This document shows positions 15,501-24,318 of a stretch of 64,000 nt of DNA, one piece after another. The stretch is taken from the NCBI RefSeq assembly GCF_002086285.1, contig NZ_MVHU01000010.1, positions 62,001 through 126,000 of the forward strand. The letters run 5' to 3'. The first letter of the stretch is position 1. Every line of letters starts with the position of its first letter. This DNA comes from Mycolicibacter kumamotonensis (GTDB taxonomy: Bacteria; Actinomycetota; Actinomycetes; Mycobacteriales; Mycobacteriaceae). The position numbers and the translations under genes were made by a program. Under the pieces are notes generated by a model that saw only the letters and a program-made list of their open reading frames with translations, was not told the origin of the DNA and searched no databases.

Positions 15501-16841
15501 TCAGTCGATGACGACCGATTCCTTGCGCTCGGTGATCGGGCGGGCGCACTCCTGCTCGTCGCAGATCCGTTGCAGCTTCTCCAGGGTCTCGTCGAGCCCG
15601 GGGCCGACGCGCTTGCCGGCCGTGAAGGTGGCCGGCAGATGCCGCATGCCCTGGATGACACCGATGGTGTCGTAGTGCACCGCGCCGGCGGGATCACAAC
15701 GGTAGTCCGGCATCCGGTCGAGTACTGCGAGCATCATCGATCGGAACACCGCACGGGCGACGTGCGAACCGATGCAGCGGTGCACGCCCAGGCCGAAGCT
15801 GAAGTGCCGGTTGCCCTTCCGGTCCATGATGAGCCGGTTGGGGTCATCGAACACCGACGGGTCGCGGTTGGCCATCGCCCACGACAGCCACAGTCGCTCC
15901 CCCTCTTTGACCTGCACCCCGGCCACTTCGACGTCCTCGGAGAAGGTGCGACCGTCACCGGGGGCCGGCGTGAAGTACCGCAGGAACTCCTCGGTGGCGT
16001 GGTTGAACAATTTGTCCCGCTCGCGACTGAGCCGCTCCCGTTCATCCGGGTGCTCGCCGAGCCACTCCAGGCTGTGGGCGGTCAGCGCGGTGGTGGTGTC
16101 GAAGCCACCTCCGATCACCACGCCCACCATCGAGAGCCCGTCGAGGTCGGGAATCGGTTCGCCGTTGCGCTTGGCCTGGGCCAGAGCGTTGACGATTCCA
16201 GGCCGCGGATTCTGTTTGACCTCAAAGTAGTTGGTCGCCAGATCCAAGCCCATCTGCCGGTGCATCTCGGCGACGCGAACCGAGTCCGGGTCGTTCTCGG
16301 GGGTGTACACCGCGGCGTGCACCGGTTCGCAGTAGATCGTCCAATTCTTCAGCGGGATGCCGAGGATCGCCAGCGTGAAGACGGCCGGAACGACATTAGC
16401 CAAGTCATCGACGAAGTCGATGTGGCCGTCCTCGATCTTCTCGTTGATCGCGGCACGGGTGATCTCGTCGATAAGGGGTATCCACCGTTTGATGGCGGCC
16501 GGTGACATGTACGGGTTCAGCAGGTCGCGGTAGAACTGCTGTTCCTCGCCGTCCATTTCGAGCACGCCACCCCGGTTCTGGGCGCGCTTCGCGGGAGGGA
16601 TGGAGATGCCCTTGTAGCCGCGACGCTCGTTGTTGATGTCGTGGTCGTTGGAGACGTGCGGGCATCGGGCCAGCTCGAAAACCTCCGCGGCGCCGGCCGC
16701 CACCCAATGGCCGTCGTAGGTGTCGGTCCAGGCCATCGGACACTTGGCCTGCATCTCATCGGTGATGTCCAGGAACCGGTCACGGTATTCCGGCGCGTGG
16801 CGGTCGAAATGGTAGTAGCGCTGCTTTTTCTGCTCGTTCAC
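15501..16841 (-). CDS. Cytochrome P450
   Basis: A 446-residue P450. Motifs are the I-helix GGGFDTTTAL, ExxR in EEFLRYFTP and the haem loop FGLGVHRCIG. It is longer than the other P450s because of a C-terminal extension of about 50 residues after GMRHLPATFTAGKRVG, ending ERKESVVID. GTG 16841 is chosen because it overlaps the ferredoxin stop as GTGA, giving translational coupling. The longer open frame upstream overlaps that ferredoxin and is not used. The function of the extension is unknown; it could be a docking tail. Confidence 0.92.
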   Translation of the reverse strand: MNEQKKQRYYHFDRHAPEYRDRFLDITDEMQAKCPMAWTDTYDGHWVAAGAAEVFELARCPHVSNDHDINNERRGYKGISIPPAKRAQNRGGVLEMDGEEQQFYRDLLNPYMSPAAIKRWIPLIDEITRAAINEKIEDGHIDFVDDLANVVPAVFTLAILGIPLKNWTIYCEPVHAAVYTPENDPDSVRVAEMHRQMGLDLATNYFEVKQNPRPGIVNALAQAKRNGEPIPDLDGLSMVGVVIGGGFDTTTALTAHSLEWLGEHPDERERLSRERDKLFNHATEEFLRYFTPAPGDGRTFSEDVEVAGVQVKEGERLWLSWAMANRDPSVFDDPNRLIMDRKGNRHFSFGLGVHRCIGSHVARAVFRSMMLAVLDRMPDYRCDPAGAVHYDTIGVIQGMRHLPATFTAGKRVGPGLDETLEKLQRICDEQECARPITERKESVVID

Positions 16842-17089
16842 TGCGCGGTCCAATCCGGTTGCCCCGCACCGGTTGCAACCTGGCCGGTGGAGTCCTTTCC
16901 GTCGACGAAGATCGCGCGTTCGGGACACGACCGCATGGCCTCGATCACCACTTCCTCTTGTCCGGCCACGACGTCCTCACTGACTGCCGTGGAGTGACCG
17001 TCGATGTCGTCGAGGTCGAAGGAATCCGGCGCGATCATCTTGCACAGGCCGTGGCCCTGACAGCGCTCCGGGTCAACCCAAACTTTCAT
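16838..17089 (-). CDS. [3Fe-4S] ferredoxin, P450 partner
   Basis: An 83-residue ferredoxin starting MKVWVDPERC. Cluster Cys are in CQGHGLC (10 and 16) and MRSCPERA (54), with His at the variable position, as in the ferredoxin at 2003. It carries an unusual Gly/Gln-rich tail of about 20 residues. ATG 17089 follows AGGAG. The gene precedes the P450 at 15501-16841 and overlaps it by four bases, so it is the likely electron donor to it. Confidence 0.92.
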   Translation of the reverse strand: MKVWVDPERCQGHGLCKMIAPDSFDLDDIDGHSTAVSEDVVAGQEEVVIEAMRSCPERAIFVDGKDSTGQVATGAGQPDWTAQ

Positions 17090-17130
17090 GCTGCTCCTAT
17101 CGAACGTGCCGATCTCCGTGCTTCACGTCC

Positions 17131-17991
17131 TCAGACGTGGTAGTCGTACCACTTCAGGTATCCGCCGGCGTCGACCCGCAACTGCATGCCGGTGACGTAC
17201 CGGGCCTCTTCGGAGGCGAGCCAGAGCACCGCGTTAGAGATGTCTTCGGGCTCGATGAACGGAACCTTCATCGCCTGCTGCACATAGAACACCGGCTCGG
17301 CGTCGGCACGCGTCGGGTGCTCCAGGTCCGGGCGGAAGGAGCGGTACATCGGCTCGCTCTGCAGCATGTCGGTGTTGCAGTTCGTCGGATGGATGACGTT
17401 GGCGCGGATGCCGCGTACCGCCAGTTCGGTAGCCAGGTCGTGAACATACTGAGCGATAAGGCGTTTGGAGGTCATATAGGCCATGCCGCCCGGGTCGTTT
17501 CCGGGATTGGCCTTCTGGTGGGCGTCCATCAGCGCCGCCGCCGAGGAGGTGGCGATGATCGACGCGCCCTCACCCAGGTGGGGCAGGGCGACCTGAATGC
17601 CGTTGATGGTGCCGACCAGGTTGGTGTTGATGACATCGATCCAAGCCTGCAGCGGAGGGTTGCCCTTCATGCCTGCGACCCCGGCCTGCGCGACGACGAT
17701 GTCGAGCTTGCCGAATTCGGCGAGCCCGGCGTCCAGTGCGGTCTTCAGCGCCGCCGCGTCGCGGACATCGGCCTGCGCGGTGACGATGCCGCGGCCGGTC
17801 TTCTCGACCAGCTTGGCGGTCTCCTCGAGGTCCTCCGGCCGCGCCATCGGGTAGCCGATCGTCTCGATGTCCCGGCACAGGTCGACCGCGATGATGTCCG
17901 CGCCTTCCTCGGCCAGCCGCAATGCGTGGCTGCGCCCCTGCCCGCGGGCTGCCCCGGTGATAAATGCGACCTTTCCGGCAACGCGTCCCAC
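17131..17991 (-). CDS. Mycofactocin-coupled-type SDR oxidoreductase
   Basis: A 286-residue short-chain dehydrogenase. The cofactor motif is FITGAARGQGRSHALRLAEEGADI, the NAG motif appears as VAQAGVAG, the catalytic Ser is in IIATSSAAALM, and YxxxK is YMTSK. The GRSHA motif, an insertion after the second strand, and the end RYVTGMQLRVDAGGYLK resemble the mycofactocin-coupled SDRs, which keep NAD tightly bound and pass electrons to mycofactocin. GTG 17991 has AAAGGAA upstream. It lies between the ferredoxin/P450 pair and another SDR on the same strand, suggesting oxidation of an alcohol made by the P450. Confidence 0.87.
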   Translation of the reverse strand: MGRVAGKVAFITGAARGQGRSHALRLAEEGADIIAVDLCRDIETIGYPMARPEDLEETAKLVEKTGRGIVTAQADVRDAAALKTALDAGLAEFGKLDIVVAQAGVAGMKGNPPLQAWIDVINTNLVGTINGIQVALPHLGEGASIIATSSAAALMDAHQKANPGNDPGGMAYMTSKRLIAQYVHDLATELAVRGIRANVIHPTNCNTDMLQSEPMYRSFRPDLEHPTRADAEPVFYVQQAMKVPFIEPEDISNAVLWLASEEARYVTGMQLRVDAGGYLKWYDYHV

Positions 17992-18031
17992 AGTTGTTCC
18001 TTTCGTTTGCCCGGTTGGGGTGTGGCGAGTG

Positions 18032-18751
18032 TTAGGTGTTGCGACCGCCGTTGACGCCCAGGATCTGGCCGGTGATGTAGTCGGCCTCATCGGAAGTCAG
18101 GAAGGCGCACGCCGCCGCGATGTCTTCGGGTTTACCCATCCGGCGCACCGGGGTCCGGGCGATGTTGTCGTCGATATCGCCGAGGAAGCCGTGACTCGCG
18201 GCGTTGCGCAGCATCGGGGTGTCGATGAAACCCGGCGGCACTGCGTTGACCGTGATCCCCTTCGGCCCGTACTCCAGCGCCAGCGTCTTGGTGAGCCCGT
18301 TGACGGCGGATTTGGCCGCGACATAGTGCGCCATATAGGGAGTGCCGGAGTGCGTGCTGGACGACGAGATGTTGACGATGCGGCCCCAGCCGGCCTCCAC
18401 CATGTCGGGCAGCACCGCCTGGATGGTGTGAAAGACGCCGTTGAGGTTGATGTCGATGATCTGTTGCCAGTCCTCGAAGCTGATGTGGTGAAACTTCTTG
18501 AAGCCGTCGCGGCCCGCGGCGTTGACCAGGATGGTGACCGGCCCCAACTGATTCCGGATCTCGGCCAGCGCGACGTCGACCTGTGCGCGATCGGTCACAT
18601 CGGCGGGGAAGGCAAGCTCTTGGTCGCCCGGTTTGAGATCGATGATCGCCACGCGGCGGCCGTCGGCGCGTAACCGGTCGACGATCGCCGCGCCGATTCC
18701 CGAGGCGCCCCCGGTCACGACTGCGGTCCGCACGAGGCCCGTCTCGCTCAC
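18032..18751 (-). CDS. SDR oxidoreductase
   Basis: A 239-residue classical SDR. Motifs are VVTGGASGIGAAI (cofactor), LVNAAGRDG, the catalytic Ser in VNISSSSTHSG and YVAAK (YxxxK). GTG 18751 is chosen because GGAAGGGAG lies eight bases upstream; the longer frame runs through the operator at 18774. It is the first gene of the minus-strand operon SDR-SDR-ferredoxin-P450. It resembles 3-oxoacyl-ACP and 3-hydroxyacyl-CoA dehydrogenases, so a role in beta-oxidation or alcohol oxidation is likely. Confidence 0.9.
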   Translation of the reverse strand: MSETGLVRTAVVTGGASGIGAAIVDRLRADGRRVAIIDLKPGDQELAFPADVTDRAQVDVALAEIRNQLGPVTILVNAAGRDGFKKFHHISFEDWQQIIDINLNGVFHTIQAVLPDMVEAGWGRIVNISSSSTHSGTPYMAHYVAAKSAVNGLTKTLALEYGPKGITVNAVPPGFIDTPMLRNAASHGFLGDIDDNIARTPVRRMGKPEDIAAACAFLTSDEADYITGQILGVNGGRNT

Positions 18752-18773
18752 AAAGAATCTCCCTTCCCAAGTG

Positions 18774-18790
18774 CGAGAATCGTACTCTCG
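18774..18790. promoter_or_regulatory. 17-bp operator overlapping a minus-strand promoter
   Basis: CGAGAATCGTACTCTCG keeps the outer CGAGA/TCTCG arms of the palindrome at 655. Read on the minus strand it contains TACGAT, a good -10 box, 18 bases after TTGCCA, a plausible -35. A repressor bound here would cover the -10 of the SDR operon starting at 18751. Confidence 0.65.
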
Positions 18791-18900
18791 TACAAGTGTT
18801 TCTGGCAAGGCTCGAGCGAACCCGCTCCCAGCAGCGAAAATGCTGGACCGACGGCAATTCGTTCGGCTGAAGCGGGTCGCGGAGGCCATTCAGTGGCCGC

Positions 18901-18928
18901 TTGAATTCTCGCGTTTGAGATGTATGAT
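18901..18928 (+). promoter_or_regulatory. Strong candidate sigma-A promoter of ALDH/CoA-transferase/mce operon
   Basis: TTGAAT at 18901-18906 is followed after 16 bases by TATGAT at 18923-18928, one of the best -10 matches in the window. It lies 43 bases before ATG 18971 and reads toward the ALDH, CoA-transferase and mce genes. Confidence 0.6.
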
Positions 18929-18938
18929 TCGCCGCACA

Positions 18939-18955
18939 TGAGAATGTAGTTACCT
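18939..18955. promoter_or_regulatory. Half-conserved operator downstream of the ALDH promoter
   Basis: TGAGAATGTAGTTACCT keeps the left half GAGAATGT of the 17-bp palindrome but only part of the right half (11 of 17 positions). It begins ten bases after the TATGAT box, the same relative place as the sites at 13209 and 35671. Alone it would be weak evidence; its position makes it credible. Confidence 0.5.
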
Positions 18956-18970
18956 GGGCGGGAGGCTTGG

Positions 18971-20473
18971 ATGGGTTCGCAGGACACGGCGGCGGGTTCC
19001 GGCGGTGCGGAGGCCGCTGAGCAGGCGGCCGCCCGGCAACTGCTGATCGACGGCAAGCTGGTGGGAGCGGACCGGACCTACCCGTCGCTGAACCCCGCCA
19101 CCGGAGAAATCCTGGGTTATGCCCCCGAGGCCAGCGTCGAGCAGGCCACCGCCGCAGTCGCGGCGGCGCGGCGGGCATTCGACACCGGCGACTGGGCCAC
19201 CGACGTCGCGCTGCGGGTCCGCTGCCTGGATCAGCTGCACCAGGCGCTGGTCGATCACCGCGACGAACTGGCCGAGCTCACCATCGCCGAGGTCGGCGCC
19301 ACCCCGGCGCTGACCCAGGGCGCGCAGTTGGACCAGCCGATCGCGATCGTGCGCTACTACGCCGATCTGCTCAAGGACTACCCCCTGACCGAGGACCTCG
19401 GCAACATCGAGAGCCGCGGCATGCTGCACCACCGGTGGGTGGAGAAGGAGGCTGCCGGCGTCGTCGGCGCGATCATCGCCTACAACTACCCCAACCAGCT
19501 GGCCCTGGCCAAGCTGGCTCCCGCGCTGGCCGCCGGGTGCACGGTGGTGCTCAAAGCCGCTCCGGACACCCCGCTGATCACACTGGCGCTCGGTGAGCTG
19601 ATCGCCGACCACACCGATATCCCGCCCGGGGTGGTCAATGTGCTCAGTTCGTCGGACCCCGCGGTCGGTGCGGTGCTGACCACCGATCCCAACGTCGACA
19701 TGGTCACCTTCACCGGCTCCACCCCGACCGGGCGAGCGATCATGGCCGCCGCCAGCGAGACGCTCAAACGGGTCTTTTTGGAGCTGGGTGGCAAGTCCGC
19801 GGCGATCGTGCTCGACGACGCCGACTTCAACATGGCCGCGGTGTTCGCCTCGTTCTCGATGGTCACCCACGCCGGCCAGGGCTGCGCGCTGACCTCACGG
19901 CTACTGGTACCCAACAGTCGTCACGACGAGATCGTCGAGTTGATCCAGACCAACTTCTCCCACGTGCGCTACGGCGACCCGAATGACCCGAAGACCTACA
20001 TGGGCCCGCTGATCAGTGCCAAGCAGCGCGACAAGGTCGACGGCATGGTGCAGCGCGCGGTGGCCGCCGGGGCCACCCTTGTGACCGGCGGCGAAAAGGT
20101 CGATCCCGGCTTCTTCTACACCCCCACGCTGCTCACCAACGTCGACCCGGACAGCGAGATCGCCCAGGAAGAGGTCTTCGGGCCGGTGCTGACGGTGATC
20201 GGCTACGACGATGACGACGACGCGGTGCGGATCGCCAACAACTCGATCTACGGGCTGTCCGGCGCGATCTTCGGCGACCAGGAGAGGGCGCTGGCCATGG
20301 CCCGGCGGATCCGGACCGGAACGTTCTCCATCAACGGCGGCAACTACTTCAGCCCGGACGCCCCGTTCGGGGGGTACAAGCAATCCGGCATCGGCCGGGA
20401 GATGGGCGTGGCGGGGCTGGAGGAATTCCTGGAGAGCAAGACCTTCGCCACGCCCGTGGGAGCGGCCGGATGA
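18971..20473 (+). CDS. Aldehyde dehydrogenase
   Basis: A 500-residue NAD(P)-dependent aldehyde dehydrogenase. Motifs are VVGAIIAYNYPNQLALAKL (cofactor region), FTGSTPTGR, the catalytic Glu in FLELGGKSAA, the catalytic Cys in HAGQGCAL and the late QEEVFGPVLTVI. ATG 18971 follows GGGAGG. It would oxidise an aldehyde, possibly formed by the SDRs encoded divergently, to a carboxylic acid for CoA activation by the next gene, with which it overlaps by ATGA. It is related to the ALDH at 46216, but the two are clearly distinct. Confidence 0.93.
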   Translation: MGSQDTAAGSGGAEAAEQAAARQLLIDGKLVGADRTYPSLNPATGEILGYAPEASVEQATAAVAAARRAFDTGDWATDVALRVRCLDQLHQALVDHRDELAELTIAEVGATPALTQGAQLDQPIAIVRYYADLLKDYPLTEDLGNIESRGMLHHRWVEKEAAGVVGAIIAYNYPNQLALAKLAPALAAGCTVVLKAAPDTPLITLALGELIADHTDIPPGVVNVLSSSDPAVGAVLTTDPNVDMVTFTGSTPTGRAIMAAASETLKRVFLELGGKSAAIVLDDADFNMAAVFASFSMVTHAGQGCALTSRLLVPNSRHDEIVELIQTNFSHVRYGDPNDPKTYMGPLISAKQRDKVDGMVQRAVAAGATLVTGGEKVDPGFFYTPTLLTNVDPDSEIAQEEVFGPVLTVIGYDDDDDAVRIANNSIYGLSGAIFGDQERALAMARRIRTGTFSINGGNYFSPDAPFGGYKQSGIGREMGVAGLEEFLESKTFATPVGAAG

Positions 20474-21675
20474 GGCCGCTGGAGGGCATCCGGGTGCTGG
20501 AGGTCGCGATGTACGGCTTCGTCCCGTCGGCCGGCGCGGTACTGGCCGAGTGGGGCGCTGAGGTCATCAAGGTCGAGCACGCGGTGACCGGAGACCCGCA
20601 ACGCGGGCTGCGGCAGACCGGCCAACTCAAGGTCGAGGGCGACCCGAATCCCAACATCGAGCACGCCAACCGGGGCAAGCGCAGTATCGGCCTGGACATG
20701 TCGGTACCGGAAGGCCGGGAGGTGCTCTACGAGTTGGCCCGCCGCGCCGATGTTTTTCTGACGAGTTTCCTTCCCGCTCACCGGCGCAAGTTCGGCATCG
20801 ACGTCGACGACATCCGGGCGATCAACCCGAAGGTCGTCTATGCGCGCGGAAGTGCGCTGGGGCCGCGCGGTGCCGAAGCGGAAAAGGGCGGCTATGACAT
20901 GACGGCGTTCTGGTGTCGTGCCGGCACCGCGGCCACCATCACCCCGCCCGGCACCGAGGGCATGATCGCACCGCCCGGGCCCGCCTACGGCGACACCATC
21001 TCCGGCACCAACCTGGCCGGTGGGATCGCGGCGGCGTTGCTGAAGCGGGAGCGCACCGGCCAGCCGTCGGTCGTCGACGTCTCGCTGCTGGGCAGCGGAC
21101 TATGGGCGATGGGCCACACCGTGGCGCTCACCCGCCACCTGGGTCAGCGGCTGGAGGCGCCCGTGCCGGGTGTGCACGGTTCACCGGTCAACCCGCTGAC
21201 CGGCCTGTACGCCACCTCCGACGGCCGCTACATCTCGTTCGTGATGATGCAGCCGACGAAGTTCTGGGCCGACGTGTGCCGCCACATGGATCTCGAGGAC
21301 CTCATCGACGACCCACGGTTCGCCACCGCGGAGGACATCGCGAACAACACCGCGACGGCCGTAGAGCTGTTGTCAGCCGCGATGGCCAAGCGCCCCCTGA
21401 CCGAGTGGACCGAACGCTTCGCGACGCTGTCCGGACCGTGGGCGCCGGTCCAGGACACCCTGCAGGCGGCCCAGGACGCGCAGATCCGCGCCAACGACTA
21501 CATCGTGCAGGCCGGCGAACTCGAGTTGGTCGCCAACCCGGTCCAGTTCGACGTCACGGCGCCTGACACCGGGCCGGCTCCTGGTTTCGCCGAGCAGACC
21601 GATGAGATCCTGACCGGTCTGGGCCTGGACTGGGACCGGATCATCGAGCTGAAGACCGTCGGCGCGGTCACCTGA
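20470..21675 (+). CDS. CaiB/BaiF family CoA-transferase
   Basis: A 401-residue class III CoA-transferase. It begins MRPLEGIRVLEVAMYGFVPS with the family's GAEVIKVEH motif, and the predicted catalytic Asp lies in PAYGDTISGTN. ATG 20470 overlaps the ALDH stop by ATGA. Enzymes of this family move CoA between acyl groups via an aspartyl-CoA thioester, or act as racemases. Here it probably activates the acid made by the preceding ALDH. It is the last intact gene before the thiolase remnant and the mce operon. Confidence 0.92.
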   Translation: MRPLEGIRVLEVAMYGFVPSAGAVLAEWGAEVIKVEHAVTGDPQRGLRQTGQLKVEGDPNPNIEHANRGKRSIGLDMSVPEGREVLYELARRADVFLTSFLPAHRRKFGIDVDDIRAINPKVVYARGSALGPRGAEAEKGGYDMTAFWCRAGTAATITPPGTEGMIAPPGPAYGDTISGTNLAGGIAAALLKRERTGQPSVVDVSLLGSGLWAMGHTVALTRHLGQRLEAPVPGVHGSPVNPLTGLYATSDGRYISFVMMQPTKFWADVCRHMDLEDLIDDPRFATAEDIANNTATAVELLSAAMAKRPLTEWTERFATLSGPWAPVQDTLQAAQDAQIRANDYIVQAGELELVANPVQFDVTAPDTGPAPGFAEQTDEILTGLGLDWDRIIELKTVGAVT

Positions 21676-21691
21676 GAAGGCCGGGATCGCG

Positions 21692-21970
21692 ATGCCGCAC
21701 GTAGCTTCGATTGGCACCTACCTGCCATGCTGGGCAAACCCCCGCCGGCGGGCAGGTGGCGGCGAGGTTGAGTTGACCGCGAAGCGCAAAGGCCGCCCGT
21801 ACTGTGCCACCGGTGTGGCACAGTGCGTAGAACGCTTCGAGCAGGTGCGCGGTATGGCGGTCAATCAGGTCGATGGCGCCCGGATTGGCTTGGCGCACAA
21901 CATCGGGGGGCTGACTGCGGTGTCAGCGGTCACCATCGTGGAAGGGGGCGGCGGCGATGGCTCACGTTGA
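21692..21970 (+). pseudogene. Chimeric thiolase remnant where yrbE genes would be expected
   Basis: A 92-codon frame that looks like two distant ends joined. The first 14 codons (MPHVASIGTYLPCW) resemble the N-terminus of HMG-CoA-synthase/thiolase-like proteins. From GGEVELTAK onward it follows a thiolase C-terminus: ATGVAQCVERFEQVRG, VDGARIGLAHNIGG and TAVSAVTIVEG. The catalytic GHP motif has become GRP behind a two-residue insertion, so even this end is dead. The middle of the thiolase is missing, as are yrbEA and yrbEB, which normally precede mceA. An internal deletion is inferred. The identification rests on remembered family consensus sequences. Confidence 0.7.
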
Positions 21971-21991
21971 CGTCCGGGTGGCGGCGGGGTA

Positions 21992-23293
21992 ATGGTTCTC
22001 GGGGCGACCGCAGATCCACCGTTGGGACGGGAAGTCGACGATCAGGACCAGCGGCGCTCAACCGCGGGCCGACCCCGGCCCGGCGGTCAGCGGCATGAGC
22101 AGCCCCCCTACCTGCGGCCACTGGTCGGGCTGGTGACCGTGGCGACGATCGCGGCTCTCGTTTGGCTGCCGATCGCGCTGTTTCGTGGCGGCTTCACCCG
22201 TACGGTGCCGGTGACGGTGCTGTCCCAGCGAGCCGGTCTGGTGATGTACCCCGACGCCAAGGTCAAGCTGCGCGGCGTTCAGGTGGGCAAGGTCGGGGCC
22301 ATCGATCCGCTGCCGGACGGCACCGCGGCTCTGCGGCTGGAGATGCAACCGGACCAACTGCGGTTGATTCCGGCCAACGTCAGCGCCAGGATCGCCTCCA
22401 CGACGGTGTTCGGGGCCAAATCCGTCGAGCTGGTGGCGCCGCCGGACCCGGAGGCGACCAGATTGCACGCCGGTCAGGTGCTGGCCGGCGAACACGTCAC
22501 CGTCGAGATCAACACGGTGTTCCAGCAACTCGTCCGGGTCTTGGACAAGATCGACCCGAAGAAGCTGAACGAAACGCTGAGCGCGGTCTCGACGGCGTTC
22601 AACGGTCGCGGGCACAAGATCGGGCAGGCGCTCACCGACTTCGACAAGCTGCTGGCCGAGATGGAGCCCAGCCTGAACACGCTCGAACATGAAGCCGCCA
22701 CGATGCCGCCGGTGTTCCGGTCTTACGCCGATGCGGCGCCGGATCTCACCGCTGCGCTCAACGCCACCACCACCATGAGCGAGAGCATCGTGACCGAGCG
22801 CGAGAGCCTGGACACCTTCTTGCTCAGTGCGATCGGTCTTGCCGACACCGGCAACGAGGTGCTGGGCGACAACCGGCAGGTCCTGACCGACCTGACGCAT
22901 GTGCTGGAGCCCACTGCTGCGCTGCTGGACAAATATCATGAGGAACTCGGCTGTTCGATCGGCGGCTTGGTGCCCTTCGCCAATTCGCCGCCGTTCGACG
23001 TCCCCGGCATCATCATCACCGCCAGCTTCACGTTGGCCAAGGAACGCTACCGTTACCCCGACCACCTACCGAAGGTGGCGGCCCGCTCCGACCGCTCCTA
23101 CTGCACGGAACTGGGTCTGCCCGACGTGCCGCCGGAATACCGGGTGCCCGCGCTGATCGCCGATACCGGAGCCAACCCGTACGAATACGGCAACCAAGGC
23201 ATCCTGCTCAACTCCGATGGCCTCAAGCAGGCGCTGTTCGGACCGATCGGCGGGCCGCCGCGCAACAGCGCCCAGGTGGGGATGCCGGGATGA
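21992..23293 (+). CDS. mceA: MCE family protein MceA
   Basis: A 433-residue Mce protein. An N-terminal membrane helix (about residues 38-65, LVGLVTVATIAALVWLPIAL) precedes the MCE domain beginning FTRTVPVTVLSQRAGLVM with KLRGVQVGKV. A long helical region follows, ending with the NSPPF segment and a hydrophilic tail. Mce proteins form a periplasmic hexameric tube that carries lipids or sterols to YrbE permeases. ATG 21992 shares a base with a preceding TAA (TAATG), and GGCGGGG lies just upstream. The first 35 residues are unusually basic and polar. No yrbEA or yrbEB lies upstream, which is abnormal for an mce operon. Confidence 0.92.
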   Translation: MVLGATADPPLGREVDDQDQRRSTAGRPRPGGQRHEQPPYLRPLVGLVTVATIAALVWLPIALFRGGFTRTVPVTVLSQRAGLVMYPDAKVKLRGVQVGKVGAIDPLPDGTAALRLEMQPDQLRLIPANVSARIASTTVFGAKSVELVAPPDPEATRLHAGQVLAGEHVTVEINTVFQQLVRVLDKIDPKKLNETLSAVSTAFNGRGHKIGQALTDFDKLLAEMEPSLNTLEHEAATMPPVFRSYADAAPDLTAALNATTTMSESIVTERESLDTFLLSAIGLADTGNEVLGDNRQVLTDLTHVLEPTAALLDKYHEELGCSIGGLVPFANSPPFDVPGIIITASFTLAKERYRYPDHLPKVAARSDRSYCTELGLPDVPPEYRVPALIADTGANPYEYGNQGILLNSDGLKQALFGPIGGPPRNSAQVGMPG

Positions 23294-24318
23294 CACGCGC
23301 CTTGGGGCCCCTGGTCAAGTTCGGTATCTACGCCGCGGTGATGGTGCTGGCGACGATATTTCTGTTCGCGATCTTCGCCGAGGTCCGCACCGGTCCGACG
23401 GTGGGCTACCAGGCGGTGTTCTCCGACGCCTCCCGGCTGAAATCCGGGGACAGCGTGCGGGTGGCCGGCGTCCGCGTCGGCACGGTGGGAGGCGTGTCCC
23501 TACGCAAAGACGGCACGGTGCTGGTGAAATTCCAGGCCGACCGCAACATTTCGCTCACCACCGGGACGCAGGCCTCGGTGCGCTACTTGAATCTGGTCGG
23601 CGACCGCTACCTGGAACTGACGGACGGACCGGGCTCGACCCGGCTGTTGCCGGCCGGCTCGGAGATCCCACTGGAGCGGACCGCGCCCGCACTGGATCTG
23701 GACCTGTTGCTCAACGGCCTCAAGCCGGTGATCCGCGGACTGAACCCCACCGACGTCAACTCGCTGACCGCCTCGCTGATCCAGATCATGCAGGGCCAAG
23801 GCGGCACCATCGACTCACTGATGTCTCGGACGTCGTCGTTCTCGAACTCCCTGGCCGACAACAACCAGGTGATCGAGTCCCTGATCGACCAATTGCGCAC
23901 CACGCTGGCCACCCTGTCCAACGGCGACAAGCGATTTTCCGGAGCGATCGATCGACTGGGCAAGCTGGTCGCCGGCTTGGCGGCCGACCGCGACCCGATC
24001 GGGACCGCGGTGTCGGCCCTGGACCGCGGCACCGCATCGCTGGCGGATCTGCTCGGCAATGCGCGGGATCCGTTGACCAACACCATCACTCAGGTTGATC
24101 GGTTGACCACCGCCATCAACGCCGACCTGGCCGGCCTGGACATGTCGTTGCAGAAGGCGCCGGAGAACTACCGCAAGGCCATCCGGCTCGGCGCTTACGG
24201 CGGATTCATCCAGTACTACCTCTGCGCTGTCCAGATCCGGGTCAGCGATACCCAGGGCCGTACCGCGGTGTTCCCCTGGATCAAAGCGGAGGAGGGGCGA
24301 TGCAGCGACACCGACTGA
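23290..24318 (+). CDS. mceB: MCE family protein MceB
   Basis: A 342-residue Mce protein overlapping mceA by ATGA. It has a membrane anchor (about residues 8-30, FGIYAAVMVLATIFLFAIF), then the MCE domain with VGYQAVFSDASRLKSGDSVR and VAGVRVGTVGGV, and a helical region rich in Leu, Asn and Asp. Two Cys near the end (YYLCAVQIR, GRCSDTD) are typical of MceB. It would be one subunit of the Mce tube. The stop is followed by a 46-base gap before mceC, unlike the other junctions in this operon. Confidence 0.93.
   Translation: MTRALGPLVKFGIYAAVMVLATIFLFAIFAEVRTGPTVGYQAVFSDASRLKSGDSVRVAGVRVGTVGGVSLRKDGTVLVKFQADRNISLTTGTQASVRYLNLVGDRYLELTDGPGSTRLLPAGSEIPLERTAPALDLDLLLNGLKPVIRGLNPTDVNSLTASLIQIMQGQGGTIDSLMSRTSSFSNSLADNNQVIESLIDQLRTTLATLSNGDKRFSGAIDRLGKLVAGLAADRDPIGTAVSALDRGTASLADLLGNARDPLTNTITQVDRLTTAINADLAGLDMSLQKAPENYRKAIRLGAYGGFIQYYLCAVQIRVSDTQGRTAVFPWIKAEEGRCSDTD

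Noticed and set aside
21957..21992. A 12-codon frame ending TAATG at mceA
   Set aside because: Too short to be a YrbE remnant and without similarity I can recognise; treated as part of the remnant region.
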